Source: Casuarina equisetifolia
Lineage: Eukaryota; Streptophyta; Magnoliopsida; Fagales; Casuarinaceae
Direction of reading: 5' to 3'
Length of the DNA: 64,000 nt
Assembly (NCBI GenBank): GCA_028551475.1
Contig: CM052359.1
Span: forward strand, 26,599,583 to 26,663,582
The position numbers and the translations under genes are program-made. The notes beneath the pieces were generated by a model. It was not told the DNA's origin. It worked only from the letters and a program-made list of their open reading frames with translations, and did not search any database. Positions 40,801 to 51,832 of the stretch are shown piece after piece (the stretch's first letter is position 1; each line of letters starts with the position of its first letter).

Positions 40801-40871
40801 TAGTCACTTCATCAGATTCAAACTTGAGAGCCACAGTTCATCATAGAAGAAGAAACTCTGATCTAATCTAG
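37839..40871 (+). CDS. kinesin-14 family microtubule motor
   Basis: Ten exons: 37839-38061, 38167-38250, 38336-38497, 38596-38702, 38780-38964, 39060-39224, 39317-39535, 39732-39769, 40056-40183, 40266-40871. They join to 1917 bases, 638 residues. The ATG at 37839 is chosen; the upstream in-frame GTG is not used. A short acidic head is followed by a basic coiled neck (about 76-100) leading into [11 protein letters not shown], the N-terminal-neck arrangement of minus-end-directed kinesin-14 motors. The P loop GQTGTGKT is at 182-189, switch I SSRSH at about 304-308, switch II DLGGSE at about 335-340 (usually DLAGSE), then [12 protein letters not shown] and [10 protein letters not shown] near 430. 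A second coiled coil (about 437-485) and a basic Ser/Arg-rich tail follow. It resembles the Arabidopsis At1g55550 clade from memory; the exact KIN-14 letter is not assigned. It looks intact. Confidence 0.9.
39536..39731 (+). other. GC-AG intron of the kinesin gene
   Basis: Exon 7 ends CCTTACAG and the intron starts GCAAGTCC; it ends TTGGTTGCAG before GAATAGC. Only this choice gives the universally conserved kinesin reading VPYR-NSKLTQ in phase. Confidence 0.85.
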
Positions 40872-43476
40872 GACTGCTTACTTACTGATCTGCTGGCGAT
40901 ATTGTAATGTGTGCATGTGTGTTGTTTGAGGTTCACATGATTTTCTTTTAACTGGAAAAGGTCTATAGCAGGTGGTGTTGGTCATTATATGGTGAGGCTT
41001 GCTGCCTTTTGGATCTGTCTATTATTTTGTTTGCAAGATCCATGTGGTCAAGTTCTTTGTTTTGACTTGTTGGGCCTATTAATTACTTATTAACATGAGT
41101 TTTGTAACCCATAAAGGACCAGAACTCTTGGTTGAAGATTGTTATCATGATGTATGGAAATATATTACATGCCTGATTAGAAGAACACGTGACTGGCTTT
41201 TTTGAAAGGCTGATTGGTATTCATGATGTATGGAATTAATGATAGCTAGTCCCAAAAGCACAAATGCGAAAATTGCTTGGGAAAACAAGTTGTTGGAGGA
41301 TTAAAATATCCAGTCCCACATTGAGTAAGCCGACAAGAGAGCTTGGCCTTATAAACTTCCGTTAATAACTCACTATTGCACAGTTTTGTGTTTTAGTTGA
41401 GCCCTTCAATTTCTAATACAAGTTATCATTTTGCTCCAACATTTTGCAAAACATCCTTATTTTCTTATCTTTTCTGTCTTCTCCACAACCAAACATTTAC
41501 TTTTTGCATCACTTCTTTATCTTTGATTACTCCCTTCTAACGGTTCTTTAAACTTTCTTATTATGTATCATGCTGCTCTTTTAGCAAGCTAGTGATCATT
41601 GTGGTCTTCCTTTTCCTTTTCATTATCCTTGTTTTTTGGTTAAGCGTGACATTGTTTATGCTTATGGAAGATCAGGCTGTCTGGATTTCTTGTCGGTTAG
41701 TTTCGATAAACTGGACCCATCTAATTCCCGAACCCCCGGATTCTCATTTGGTTTCTTTGATATACACAATCTTAATTCTTGCTGTTTATTCGTGTTACTC
41801 TGTGGATGAAATGTAAAATACAAAATCATAATGGGGTTCAAGCCATTGTTAAGAATTAAGTTATTTGGAAGTTGAATTTGGTTCGTGTGCTCAAGCGTAA
41901 AAATATCTTCGTCTTTGGTTCCTCCAACCATTTAGCAGCATAAGAAATTGTTTGGAAAGCAAGAAAAGAATCAGAAACATTTTACATTACCAAATTTCAT
42001 TAAAAATGGTTAGGTTACTTTCATGATCAAATTAACTTTTAACAATGCATAACTTTCTTTTTTTAGGTAAAATATCAAGTATTATACATTACTAAATAAA
42101 ACAAAAGATTGTTCAATTACAATATCATTATTTGGTTAAAAAAATTATATTTAAAATTTTTGAAAACTCTTACAAAAATTTATTACAATTTATAAGATGT
42201 ACTCCCTTGATTGATAAACTTTTGTCTCTTATCTCTTTCTTAATTTTTGCAATAATAACTGAATTGTCTAGGCTTTTTACTATTTAATCTTTTTCTTTTC
42301 ATTTCATTTTCATTGTAATACAATGTAGTTTTGAAGAATATATTAAGCAAAGTTTTTGTAAAACTTTTACATTTAATAACTTTAATCATTTAACACACTC
42401 TTTTTTTCCATTGTTCAATTTTTCAAAGTAATTCATTTTCACCTAGCAAAGCCCTTCAAATGTGATTTGTGAACTTACAATTAAAGAATAAATGTTCATG
42501 TAATTGTTCTTATTTTTTGGTTCATTAAGTTATTTCATGCAACTTTTTGGACTTGTTGTGTTTAGCTTGTCTTTCAAAATAACCAAATAAATAAAATTAT
42601 ACTTTGGAACTCCTCTTTCCCCAAGCATGTATCTTATTTACGTGAACTAGTTTAAAGTATTATGAATCTTCATCTATGAATAATATGCATCCTAAGTTTA
42701 TTTAAAGCTGTTGTTGGGTTGGTTAATTATTTCTCTTATTTTAGCTATTTGTTTAGAACAACTTGCTAAACTTTCTCTTTCCAAAGAAAGATAATAGAAA
42801 GCTGCTATGGAATGCAACTTGGCGGAAACTCTCGGTAGGTGGTTTTTCCTATCAATAAAAGACCAATAACTAACTATATAAAAATTCATAATCAAAAGAA
42901 AATAGAAGGGATATTAAGGAAGAAATAATTCACTCTAACAAATCAACTACATTAAAAAGTTATGTGAAAAAAGCAAAGATTTCATAGAAGTATATAATTA
43001 TTGCATTTTTTGGATCATGATTGAATGTGAAACAAATCCAAATACAATCTAAGGATTCAATGGAAGATTAGTGCGGGGGCATTAATCTTGATTTTTGATT
43101 CATTTAATCAAAACTGGTTTATCAAGTTTCTTTCCTCAATTGGCAATGGCGAGAAGCTTATTTTTGTGAATGAAGAGAAGCCCAAGTTGTATGGGCTCAA
43201 GAAGCCTGAATTTACGAGCTACGGGGAGCAGAAATCTGAAGCTTTTCTGGCGGGCTTCGAAAGCCGAACTTCATGGGCTTTCTTTCAGAGCTCGATGCCA
43301 ATGGCTTCCTGATCTGAAAGAAGAACGTAGGAAAAAGATCCTCTGATCCACGAAAACGCTGTTGGCAAACGAATCGGGAAAACGCGGTCCTATAGAGCAG
43401 CGAAATTTGTCGTCGATCGGAGACTCGGAGTTCGCTAAATTGCCGGAGAGAGAAGCACGGAGAGACACGGAAGCAC
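40872..43476. other. spacer between the kinesin and methyltransferase genes
   Basis: This contains the kinesin 3' untranslated region, one LTR-like fragment at 41291-41441, and AT-rich DNA. The last 200 bases are the GC-richer leader of the methyltransferase gene. Two overlapping short upstream open frames begin with ATG at 43273 and 43295 and end at 43317 and 43312. No other gene was seen. Confidence 0.5.
41291..41441. mobile_element. small solo-LTR-like fossil (TRIM-type)
   Basis: A 151-base segment begins TGTTGGAG and ends CTCCAACA, a perfect 8-base inverted repeat with the 5'-TG...CA-3' ends of LTRs. Inside is a CCCACATTG block and a TATAAA stretch, both common in short plant LTRs. No clear target-site duplication is seen, so it is probably an old solo LTR. 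A small inverted-repeat transposon is the alternative. Confidence 0.4.
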
Positions 43477-45871
43477 ATGGCTCCCTCATCGTCCTCGACG
43501 TCACCGAAGGGAGTGGTGGTTACAGTCCCAGTGCTTGTACTCTCTGCCTCGGTGGCCGCGGTGTTCTTGTTTTTCCTTTTGTCTTCTCTCTCCTCCTGTA
43601 CTTGCCCCGGTTTTAGTGGCAGCGGTGGAGGTGGAGGTACAGGCGGTGGCGGTGTTGGTGTTGGTGTTGGTCTCTCCACTTTCGGTGGTGAAGTGGCCGT
43701 GTCGACGAAAAAAGAGGATGTGGAGTGGGTGAGGGAGCAGATCCGAGTGAATGGCCTCCATATGCAGGACAATGTCCTCCGTAAGGGCATTAACCCCCGA
43801 ACTCGCGCCCAGCAGCTCGAAGATCTCTTAGCGTGCGTACTCTCTCTCTCTCTCTCCCTGGGCTGTTTTTGGTTCATTTTGTTAGGTTGATCAAATTTAC
43901 CAGTTGAGTATTGGAAATTGCTAGGACGTTTTTCTGGGAATCTTTTTGAGGTCATCTTCTTGTAGCTTCTCTCACTCTGATAGATACTCAAACTTCACCA
44001 ATGACTAATATGAATATTGGAAACTGTATATTACTTGTTACGTTGTTTTTGTTTTAAAACTATTGTTAGATTTTTTTTAATCAGCTTTCATGTTTGCTTC
44101 AGTGGAGGCTAGATATTGGTCATACTTGACGTTAGAATCTTTCGATGCTGGCTTTATACTAGTGATCTTGTTTGCGGTAGCTTCTTTTTTCAAGAGTGGC
44201 ATGGCGAAATTTCACATTGTTTAAATATTACTCGTATATCCTTTATATATAGAGGAAAGACCACCATACTCTTCAGTTGACTTTTTGGTAGGAATGAGAT
44301 TTTGGTATTAGAGTCTAGGTTTAAGTGCATTACCCTTTCACTTGCGGAAGAGAACCTTGTGGGAGATGTTTTCTTATTCTTGGGATGAAGGGCCGTGTTA
44401 AGAATAGTGTGACAAAATTCACATTACCTAAATACTTTTTGAGAATGTTTTGTATAAGAGGAAAGAAGCTCTACTCTTGTGTCGACTTTTGGCCAAGAAT
44501 AAGTTTCTAATGTGGGATCAAAGCTGTAAGTTCAACTGTGATTACCTTATTCTTGTGGACAAAAATCCTCATGGGAAGTGTTTCTCTAGATTTGAGACAA
44601 TAGAACATGTTAAAAATGGTATAGCAGATTCCCACATTGGCTAAATATTGCTTGAAAATCCCCCATATATGGAAGAAAGATCTTCCTACCCTTGAGTTGA
44701 CTTGTGTGTATGAATGAGCTTTTAACATGTTTATTGGTGTTTCTTTTTCTTGGATGATGGGTGAGCTATGCTTTCTTTGCTTTTACACTCTTATGGGGCC
44801 TGCAAAATGTTTAGCCTTGCATATTGGCTGTTGACTTGAGGTTGAATTGGATGGGTCTTGATTTCAAATATATGAAGAAGAAAGAGAGTGTAGAATGTGG
44901 AACTGTAAGAACCTAAGATATCGGGATACCAAATAAACTCCCTTTCTTTTCCCCTCCTCCATTTAATATTACTTTAGCTAACAAAGTACGTAAACCTTTG
45001 AAAACTGTGTACACAGTGCTTGTTCAGTCATATCTGGCTGCTTAAGCATCATTTATTTGTTATACACATCAATTATATGTGCATACGTGATTTTTGTTTT
45101 TATTGCTATTGTTTGGGTAGATATGTGTTTGATGCACATGTTGGAGTTTACAGATGTCCTTTTCTATGTTTGTATGGCAAGCCTTCTCAAAATTATAATC
45201 AAATTTTCCTTTACAGGTTCAAGGGCATATCACATTATGATGGTGCGGAAGCAAACAATCACACTGCCCTCCCTTGCCCTGGAGGGCTTCTTGTCGAAGA
45301 ACACCACAGCAACTATGGTGAACCCTGGGCAGGCGGACGAGATGTGTTTGAATTCCTTGCTGAATCTACCCATCTCAGGCCCGACTCTCGTGTCCTTGAG
45401 ATTGGCTGTGGCACCCTTCGAGTTGGCTTGCATTTCATTCGCTATCTGAATCCTGGGCATTATAACTGTCTTGAAAGAGATGAACTCTCTCTGATGGCTG
45501 CATTTAGATATGAGCTTCCTTCCCAGGGGCTCCTATACAAGCGCCCTTTGATTGTAAAAGGTGAGGATATGGATTTTACGAAGTTTGGTGCAGAAGTGGT
45601 GTACGATTTGATATATGCTAGTGCTGTCTTTCTTCATATGCCCGATAGACTTGTGTGGGTTGGATTGGAGAGGTTAGCAAGTAAACTGGAACCTTATGAT
45701 GGTCGAATCTTTGTGTCACATAACATAAAGTTCTGTTCCCGTTTGGGTGGAGAGGAGTGTACTAAGAAGCTTACGAGTTTGGGGCTTAAATATGTGGGAA
45801 AGCATACACATGATAGCTTGCTTTTCAATCACTATGAGATTTGGTTTGAGTTTAGGCAGCTTAAGGCGTAG
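43477..45871 (+). CDS. membrane-anchored SAM-dependent methyltransferase
   Basis: Two exons, 43477-43832 and 45217-45871, join as GC/G (Ala) to give 336 residues. The N terminus has one hydrophobic segment (about 13-38), suggesting a type II membrane protein or signal anchor, then a Gly-rich linker (about 45-67). The class I methyltransferase core begins with SAM-binding motif I VLEIGCGTLRVG (about 178-189), with ERDE after the second strand and VVYDLIYASAVFLHMP as the post-motif region. The 1.38-kb intron uses GC/GTGCGT as donor and TTTACAG as acceptor and holds repeat units listed separately. The substrate is unknown. The gene looks complete, with no in-frame stop across the junction. Confidence 0.8.
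44180..44710 (+). mobile_element. tandem array of LTR/PBS-like units inside the methyltransferase intron
   Basis: Three related units share the ordered blocks (t/c)(t/c)CACATT (44211, 44418, 44631), TAAATA, GGAA(a)GA and CTTNNGT(t/c)GACTT, at spacings of about 207 and 213 bases. The first is the shortest. After the first unit comes TTTGGTATTAGAG, similar to the initiator-Met primer site TGGTATCAGAG of plant LTR elements; after the second a weaker version follows. This looks like an old tandem of a small non-autonomous LTR element. It is non-coding and diverged. Confidence 0.45.
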
Positions 45872-46960
45872 TACTTTGTATTTAAAACTTTGGATTCAAT
45901 TTTTCATGGTTGGGAACCTGAAATTGAAGCTACAGGTTGCCTGTATCTGCCATAAGCAGAATGCTCAGATCTCAAACTTGCTTCTGGTAAATGCATATGG
46001 AAGGGAGACGGAGGACAAATTGATGGTTCTTCATAGATCTTCAGCTTGGGGGCGAAGTTGAATCTGTTTTGTTTTTGTGAGTAGCAAACTATTCATTGTA
46101 AGTTGTCACTTAGACTCATGGATTTGCCATATTATGAATGGCTACTGTAGATGTGATAGACATGTTCTTTTTCTTGTAATTCTTGTTCATTAATTTCGTG
46201 GTGCTTGTTTTTATTGCACACCATATGAAACAAAGGGAGCGGCATGATATGATTTAGAAATACAGAGGAAAGGGCTTCCGGAATATTTTGCTTCGAATTT
46301 TATTTGTATCTTACTGTGACAGTCCGCTCACAGAAACCCATGGCACCTGTGCCCTCCAGAACAAGACTCCATATAACTCTCTTTCTCGCAGAAATAAGCA
46401 TCAGCTCCTTAGACACCTATTATTTAAGGCATCTGGATTCTGCGTCCTCCGCTTTTTTGACAACCAGAGTACTTGAAATCGCACACTTTGAATGCACTCC
46501 TTACACGATGAGGACCATTAGTCTCAAATGGTTCGTGCACACCCTCGCTCGCAATGTACAAAAAGAAACACCCAACAAAATGCTGCCTTTTTCATGGCAT
46601 ACATAGGCTTAAAAGCAACAGAATCTGCGAGGAGGTGATGGTTGATATGTAGGCATGATTGTAGTTACAGAGCAAAATGATACGTCAAACAACTACCTTA
46701 GACAATGCATTAGCTCCAAGTGACTCTACAAGCATGCATAGCAAGGACATCTATCCAGACCCTCTTGATTGCACTTTAATTTGCTCTATATTCCCCCATA
46801 CTTTGTTGGCCTTGTGCTGCGTATCTAACAGCACACCATCACTTTTACGTTTTTGCTGACAGTAGGTGAGGCCTTTGTCATGTTCCAAGATGAAATACTC
46901 CGAGAGAGGATATCCAAGAGAGGGATATAAACAACATTGTCTCCACATTAGAAAGGCAAT

Positions 46961-47204
46961 TGGAAGATTATGGGTTTATAAAGGCCTTGATAACTCTACT
47001 TAATAGACTAATCTTTTGGATTAGAATTCCAAACCCTTGACACTTTGTTGTTTTTATGCATGGTTCTGCATTGTATAACATATTGGGAGGTCTTAGATTT
47101 ATAAAGACTTTGATAACTCTATCTAATAGATTAGTCTTTTATATTAGAATTTCAAACCCACAACGCCTTGCTATCTTTGTGCATGGTTCTGCATTGTACA
47201 ACAC
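46961..47204. repeat. two-copy tandem repeat, about 123-base period
   Basis: Matching blocks recur with a 123-base offset: TTTATAAAG, TTGATAACTCTA, TAGA(c/t)TA(a/g)TCTTTT, TTAGAATT(c/t)CAAACCC and GCATGGTTCTGCATTGTA. By eye the copies are roughly 80-85% alike. The TATAAA and repeat layout suggest an LTR-derived origin, but no ends could be fixed. Confidence 0.75.
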
Positions 47205-47763
47205 AACACAACACAATCATCACTCTATCATTCCAGGCATTGTATCCAGTATCTCATAAACTAGCTGTCTCATCGTTTTGCACCCACTAGTTTTAGTAGC
47301 AACATGCATGAGCCCCTGCTCTTGCAAGGTTGCTCCTCGTTTGGCCCTGCGCATGATTAGAAGGCAAAAGCATTTCAAGAGATGTGTACAAAAGTTACTT
47401 CAATAAGACTTGTTCCAACAATTAATAACTTTCTTTGCATAGAAAATTCTTGGTTAAAATTGTTTGTTTTTACGTCCAATAGGGATTATTTATTTTCAAA
47501 AAGCTTCGTTTCAAGTGGTATTTTATTTTATATTTAAAACAAATATTGGGCTTGGAAGAATTCTTGTGCGATACAGGGTGGTTCTCATGCATCTTACCAA
47601 GTTACAGAAAAAAGAAAAAATAGAAACTATTTAGTAGAGATAAAAACATAGAATAAAATTAGAATTTTGAGGGATGAATTAATAATAGAAAACCTAATCA
47701 CGAGCAAAGTTCCGGTCATCTAAATACAGTCGGAGCTTGAAGTGTAAAACCCCAGCAGTCTTA

Positions 47764-47772
47764 AAACCCTAA
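47764..47772 (+). promoter_or_regulatory. telo-box AAACCCTAA
   Basis: The exact motif lies 59 bases upstream of the SEC-C gene start codon. Telo-boxes near the transcription start are common in plant genes for translation and organelle biogenesis. Confidence 0.5.
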
Positions 47773-47830
47773 CTGAACTACTGGGACCGCCAAATTGGCG
47801 ATCATCTTCAGATAATCAGGGCCAAAACCT

Positions 47831-50800
47831 ATGAAAATGCCGTCTTCACGAATCATTTCGAACACTTACAACAAGCTTCATACTTTGTCAACATTTTCGT
47901 CATCTTCTTTCCCCATATACCATAACCTTACTCTGTCGCAGCAACGGACGATCTTTTCAACGGCGCAGCTTCAGGGCTCATGGATGGACAAGATCAAAGG
48001 GGTCTTCACTGGGCAGAAGACCACTCCCGGAGAGCCCCAGCTCAGTTCCGAATCTTTCACGCTTCTCAGTGAGTACCCATTTCACTTTCCCGATCTGTCA
48101 TTCTGGCTATTATTGCTTCTGTCTTGCTTAGCAACTGATGCGCTTCACAGTTTGATTATTCTTGAGGAGACTCCTGTGATTTTTTTGGGCAAAATGGGCA
48201 TTTGGGGTTTCATTACCTGAGCTTTCCATATATGTTATGGAGATATTTTCTTTCAAATTTTGATATTAATTTTTCATTGCTTAGTATTTGTCAGCGTTGT
48301 TTTTCTTTGGTAATTTTTCTTCTGCAAATTTGCAAATTTGGTCATTGACCATGTCATTTCTTTGTGTTTGCGATTTTCTTTTTGTTTGTATTTTTTTAAC
48401 TTAATGCACTTTGTGTTCGTTAGTTGTTAATTATTAGTTTTATGAGCTTTTATAATTATTTACATCTGATTGCAGAATTTGCGGATGAATTGAAGAATGC
48501 TAGAAGGGTAGGGGCATTCAAGCAATACATTGTGGGTAGAAGCAGTGAAGCCACATTTTCTGATGCTTTTGAGAAGCAGGAATCTATACTTCGATATCTT
48601 GGAGGATTTGATTATACTGGAGAGGTTAGTTTTCTCCCATTACGTGTGTGTGGGTCTGTGTTTATATAAGTATTTGGTATGTGTAAACTGTGTTAACATA
48701 AACATATTGACGATACTAAAATGTTCACTGCCACCCACAATCTGAATCTATCTTCCCAACTAGTTTCATAGTGGTTCTCACTACTTTAGCTGGTGAATCT
48801 ATCTTCCCAATTAGTTCCATAGTGGCTCTCACTACTTAGCTGGTGAATTATTTTCTTTCTTCTTCTTCTTCCTTATTTATTTATTTTATTTTATTTTTTT
48901 TAGCTGGTCATATAGGGAATTGGGATCAGGTCCTGACTAGATGAAGATGGGAGTTTAAAAGGTGGGAGAGGCTGCCTCCTCTTGTCTAGTCCAAGGCACT
49001 CGATGAAGAGAAGCTCAAACTTCATTCTTAGAAAAGAGAACAAATAGGTTCTAGTTGTAAACTTCATCTATTTGTGTTGAATTTTTTCTTTGAGAACAAA
49101 TCAGGCTTGAGTATAAATTTATTTATTTCCCTTAAGATGCTAAACATTAGTACAGTTCTTGATTTATTCCTCTCACTGGTTGAGAAGCTTCCTCATATCG
49201 TTAAAATAGGCTGTTTTCTTTTATGGAAATAAGTATTTAATATGTCAACAACACCTGAAAATATTCTGAATTTTTTCATGCTTTCCTCTTAAAATAGCCG
49301 ATATCTCCACTGCTGGACCCTTGACCATTTAAATTACTTCTTAGAGAGCTGAAGAAAACCCCACTATTTGAAGAATGCAGGTGAAATATTTGCATCAAGG
49401 AATGTTCTACATTGGTCCTTTATTTTTTTGCTTGTGTTGTGAGATCTTTTCGGGTGAGTCTCCTCGTTCTGTTAATTTGTAGAATATTCAAACCAGCCAA
49501 AAACAAGAAGCAGCAAAGCATTGTAATTGCACGATAGCAGATGTAGAGAATGCACTTGCAAAGTTTACATGGGCTAAAGAAGCACAAAAGAAGATAGAGA
49601 AGTTAAAAGAAGAAGGGAAACCAATGCCAAAGAACATTGCTGAGGTAGACTTCTTAGTTTAATTTTCTTTTTCTTACTGCCAAATTGGGTTCTACTTCAT
49701 GGTTTTATGAAATTTTTTTGAAATGCATCTCAGACAACCTTCTTATTTACTATTCATACAAGTTACTTATTGCAGTACTTAAATATGTTATTAGCTGGCT
49801 AGAAGTTTGGTAAATTTGAAAAATACTATGTTTACCATATGCATGCTGGTACAACTCTGTCTTAGTTCTAGTCTTTGGCGAGACATAGAACACAGAGTGA
49901 GGTTTATATGCTGGCTAAGCACCACTTGACTTGGTCTAGGTTTTCCTTACACCAGTGGAGGAAATATGTGGACCACATTTGGAGTAATATGATCGAGTCA
50001 ATTAAAATGAACAGAAAATTGAATATTCAGTGTATAAAATACAAAGGACTTTATACAGCACTGATGAAATCGATGGGGATTGTGGTATAAGTTTAGTAAG
50101 TCCTTTGGCTACTAGATAAACTTTGGTATACCATTTAATTATGTTATTTGTTATCTTTTTTCTCCCCTCCTCTGATGTGGGATGTGAGTTTGTCGTGGTC
50201 CTATGTCGTTTTTGATTGCACATTTACATGCTTTGTAGAATACAAGTTTTCACGGCCAGATTTATCATTGTCTAACACTTTCTTTAGATTGTAGTTAGAT
50301 ACGCATAATTTGGCTATATAATATTTAGGGTACATGTGTGGAAAGCCTATCATTTTTGCTGGTTAAGGGCCTGGTTCAATTTTCTTAAACCTTAAGATTG
50401 CAAGCTGGAAACATACTTCCAATCATGTATATTTTATGCTCTGTAGGTGCAAAAGCTGATGGGTTCAACTCCTTTTGATCTTGCCAAGTCCAATTTGGCT
50501 AAGAGTGGGCAAATCAGTAGGAATGCACTTTGCCCTTGTGGTTCTAAGAAGAGATACAAACGGTACAGTTTTTGTGCTTAAACCTTTCAGGGTAATCTTT
50601 ACTCTAGAATGTCATATAGATGTTAAAATAATGTCTTAAATCTGAGATAGTTTGCCACAGGTTAATAGTTTTTTCTATTGCAACTCACTTGATTCTCTCA
50701 TGAAACTAAATCTATGTTGTAGCTATAAGTTCTACTTTCTGTTGAATGGATTGAAATTTTAATACTGTGGTTCCTTGAAAGAAATTAAGTAGGAAAAGTA

Positions 50801-51832
50801 ATGAGAGCTTGAAATCTTCCCAAGATGTCAGTGTCTCTTGTTGGAAAGCTTTCGTTCTCCTTTGGGAGAAGCCGGCCCTTCCTTCTTGTCACTGCCATTT
50901 TCCATGAAGGATCCCCTCTTTACCACTCTTCCTTAATTTTCTCTTTCTTTTTTCCCTCTTCCCTCCCCTTCCTCTCCTCTCTTCTTTTGTGAAAACCTCC
51001 TGGACCTTTTCCTTAGACACATCACTGCCCCGTTTATGGCATCACCACCCTCGGGTACTGCCTGGGCCCTCATCTTCCCAGTGTCTCATCTGCATGCTTG
51101 CTGGATTGTATCTCTCTTTCTGCCTTGTGTCTTGTTTCCCCTCATCCCTATGCCCTAACTCAACCTTCTTCCCACTCATAGGAACATCTCCGTTCAACTT
51201 GTTACTCCACCAAGCTAGCCTCCCTGGTGGAAAGGCATGAGGCCTAGCATATTTATTACTCTTTTTTCTTTTCTTTTGTCCTTCCATAGTTGGCAGTCTG
51301 TCTTTTGTTCTCAGATGCCTTGTCTTTCGATGTCCCTCGCATAACACCTAATGCATGCCTCCTTGAAGCAACATCGAACTAGATCTCCCTACAGTGCCTC
51401 AGGCCCAGTTGGCAACGGTACAATCCTCCCTGCTGTGGTAACCAAGGCCCTCGGCTTGCCACCTTTCATTGGCACTTTGCTTGACCTGTGGGGCAAGAAT
51501 CTATAGGCACTTACTTTTTTGGCTGGTTTGGGGGGTATGTTCGGCTCCCCGAGCCCCCATTCCTCTCTACGCTATTTTGATTTCTTTTTTTCTTGTCACT
51601 TTTCATATTGCTTAGGAAACAAATATTCGTTTTTAAGTTCCCTTTTCTTCCAGAAGTAGGCATGAACTAGGTGATTTTACAAATAAGCTGTTCATATTAT
51701 GGAAGTCTTTCCTTTGTATAGCTTAATAGTGTTGAGCACATGGCTGCATGTCTATACAAGCATATGTTTAGCTATCGATCAGCTAACTTTTCTCCCTATT
51801 TATTGTCATGAAGGTGCTGTGGGAAAGATTGA
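47831..51832 (+). CDS. SEC-C motif protein, probably organellar
   Basis: Five exons: 47831-48068, 48476-48624, 49483-49644, 50447-50562, 51814-51832. They join to 684 bases, 227 residues. The start MKMPSSRII at 47831 begins a Ser/Thr/Arg-rich, acid-poor N terminus (about 1-50), typical of mitochondrial or plastid import signals. The middle (about 80-205) is conserved helical sequence including RYLGGFDYTGE, an ADVENALAKF block, and KLMGSTPFDLAKSNL, which loosely recalls the M domain of SRP54. The last 19 residues, NALCPCGSKKRYKRCCGKD, are a SEC-C zinc motif (C-x-C...CC), as at the end of bacterial SecA. No SecA motor is present, so it is not SecA. The last intron cuts the motif, so the 19-base final exon supplies CCGKD. 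Function unknown; metal binding is inferred from the motif. Confidence 0.8.
48744..48844. repeat. two-copy tandem, 51-base unit, in SEC-C gene intron 2
   Basis: GAATCTATCTTCCCAA begins at 48744 and again at 48795. Both copies continue through CATAGTGG(t/c)TCTCACTACTT and AGCTGGT. The copies differ at only a few positions, so the duplication is recent. Confidence 0.9.
50820..51560. other. compositionally distinct insert in SEC-C gene intron 4
   Basis: This is a C/T-rich, GC-richer block in an otherwise AT-rich intron of 1.25 kb. It has long pyrimidine runs on the left (about 50880-50990) and C-rich clusters to about 51560. No open frame with a recognisable domain, terminal repeats or target duplication was identified. 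It is probably an old repeat insertion of unknown class. Confidence 0.4.

Larger units (their letters stand above)
45872..47830. other. spacer between the methyltransferase and SEC-C genes
   Basis: This contains the methyltransferase 3' untranslated region, a two-copy tandem at 46961-47204, and the SEC-C gene promoter with a telo-box. Small frames at 46288-46859 have no recognisable domain. Confidence 0.5.

Noticed and set aside
43088-43312. 74-residue plus frame before the methyltransferase gene
   Set aside because: It has a TTG start and no in-frame ATG until its last few codons; it is probably leader sequence.
43212-43991. 259-residue minus-strand frame, the longest single frame in the window
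   Set aside because: It is antisense to the methyltransferase first exon. Its Thr/Pro-rich low-complexity middle mirrors the Gly-rich coding strand, and no domain is visible.
45057-45449. 130-residue plus frame
   Set aside because: It is in another frame across intron and exon 2 of the methyltransferase gene, and the methyltransferase frame carries the conserved motifs.
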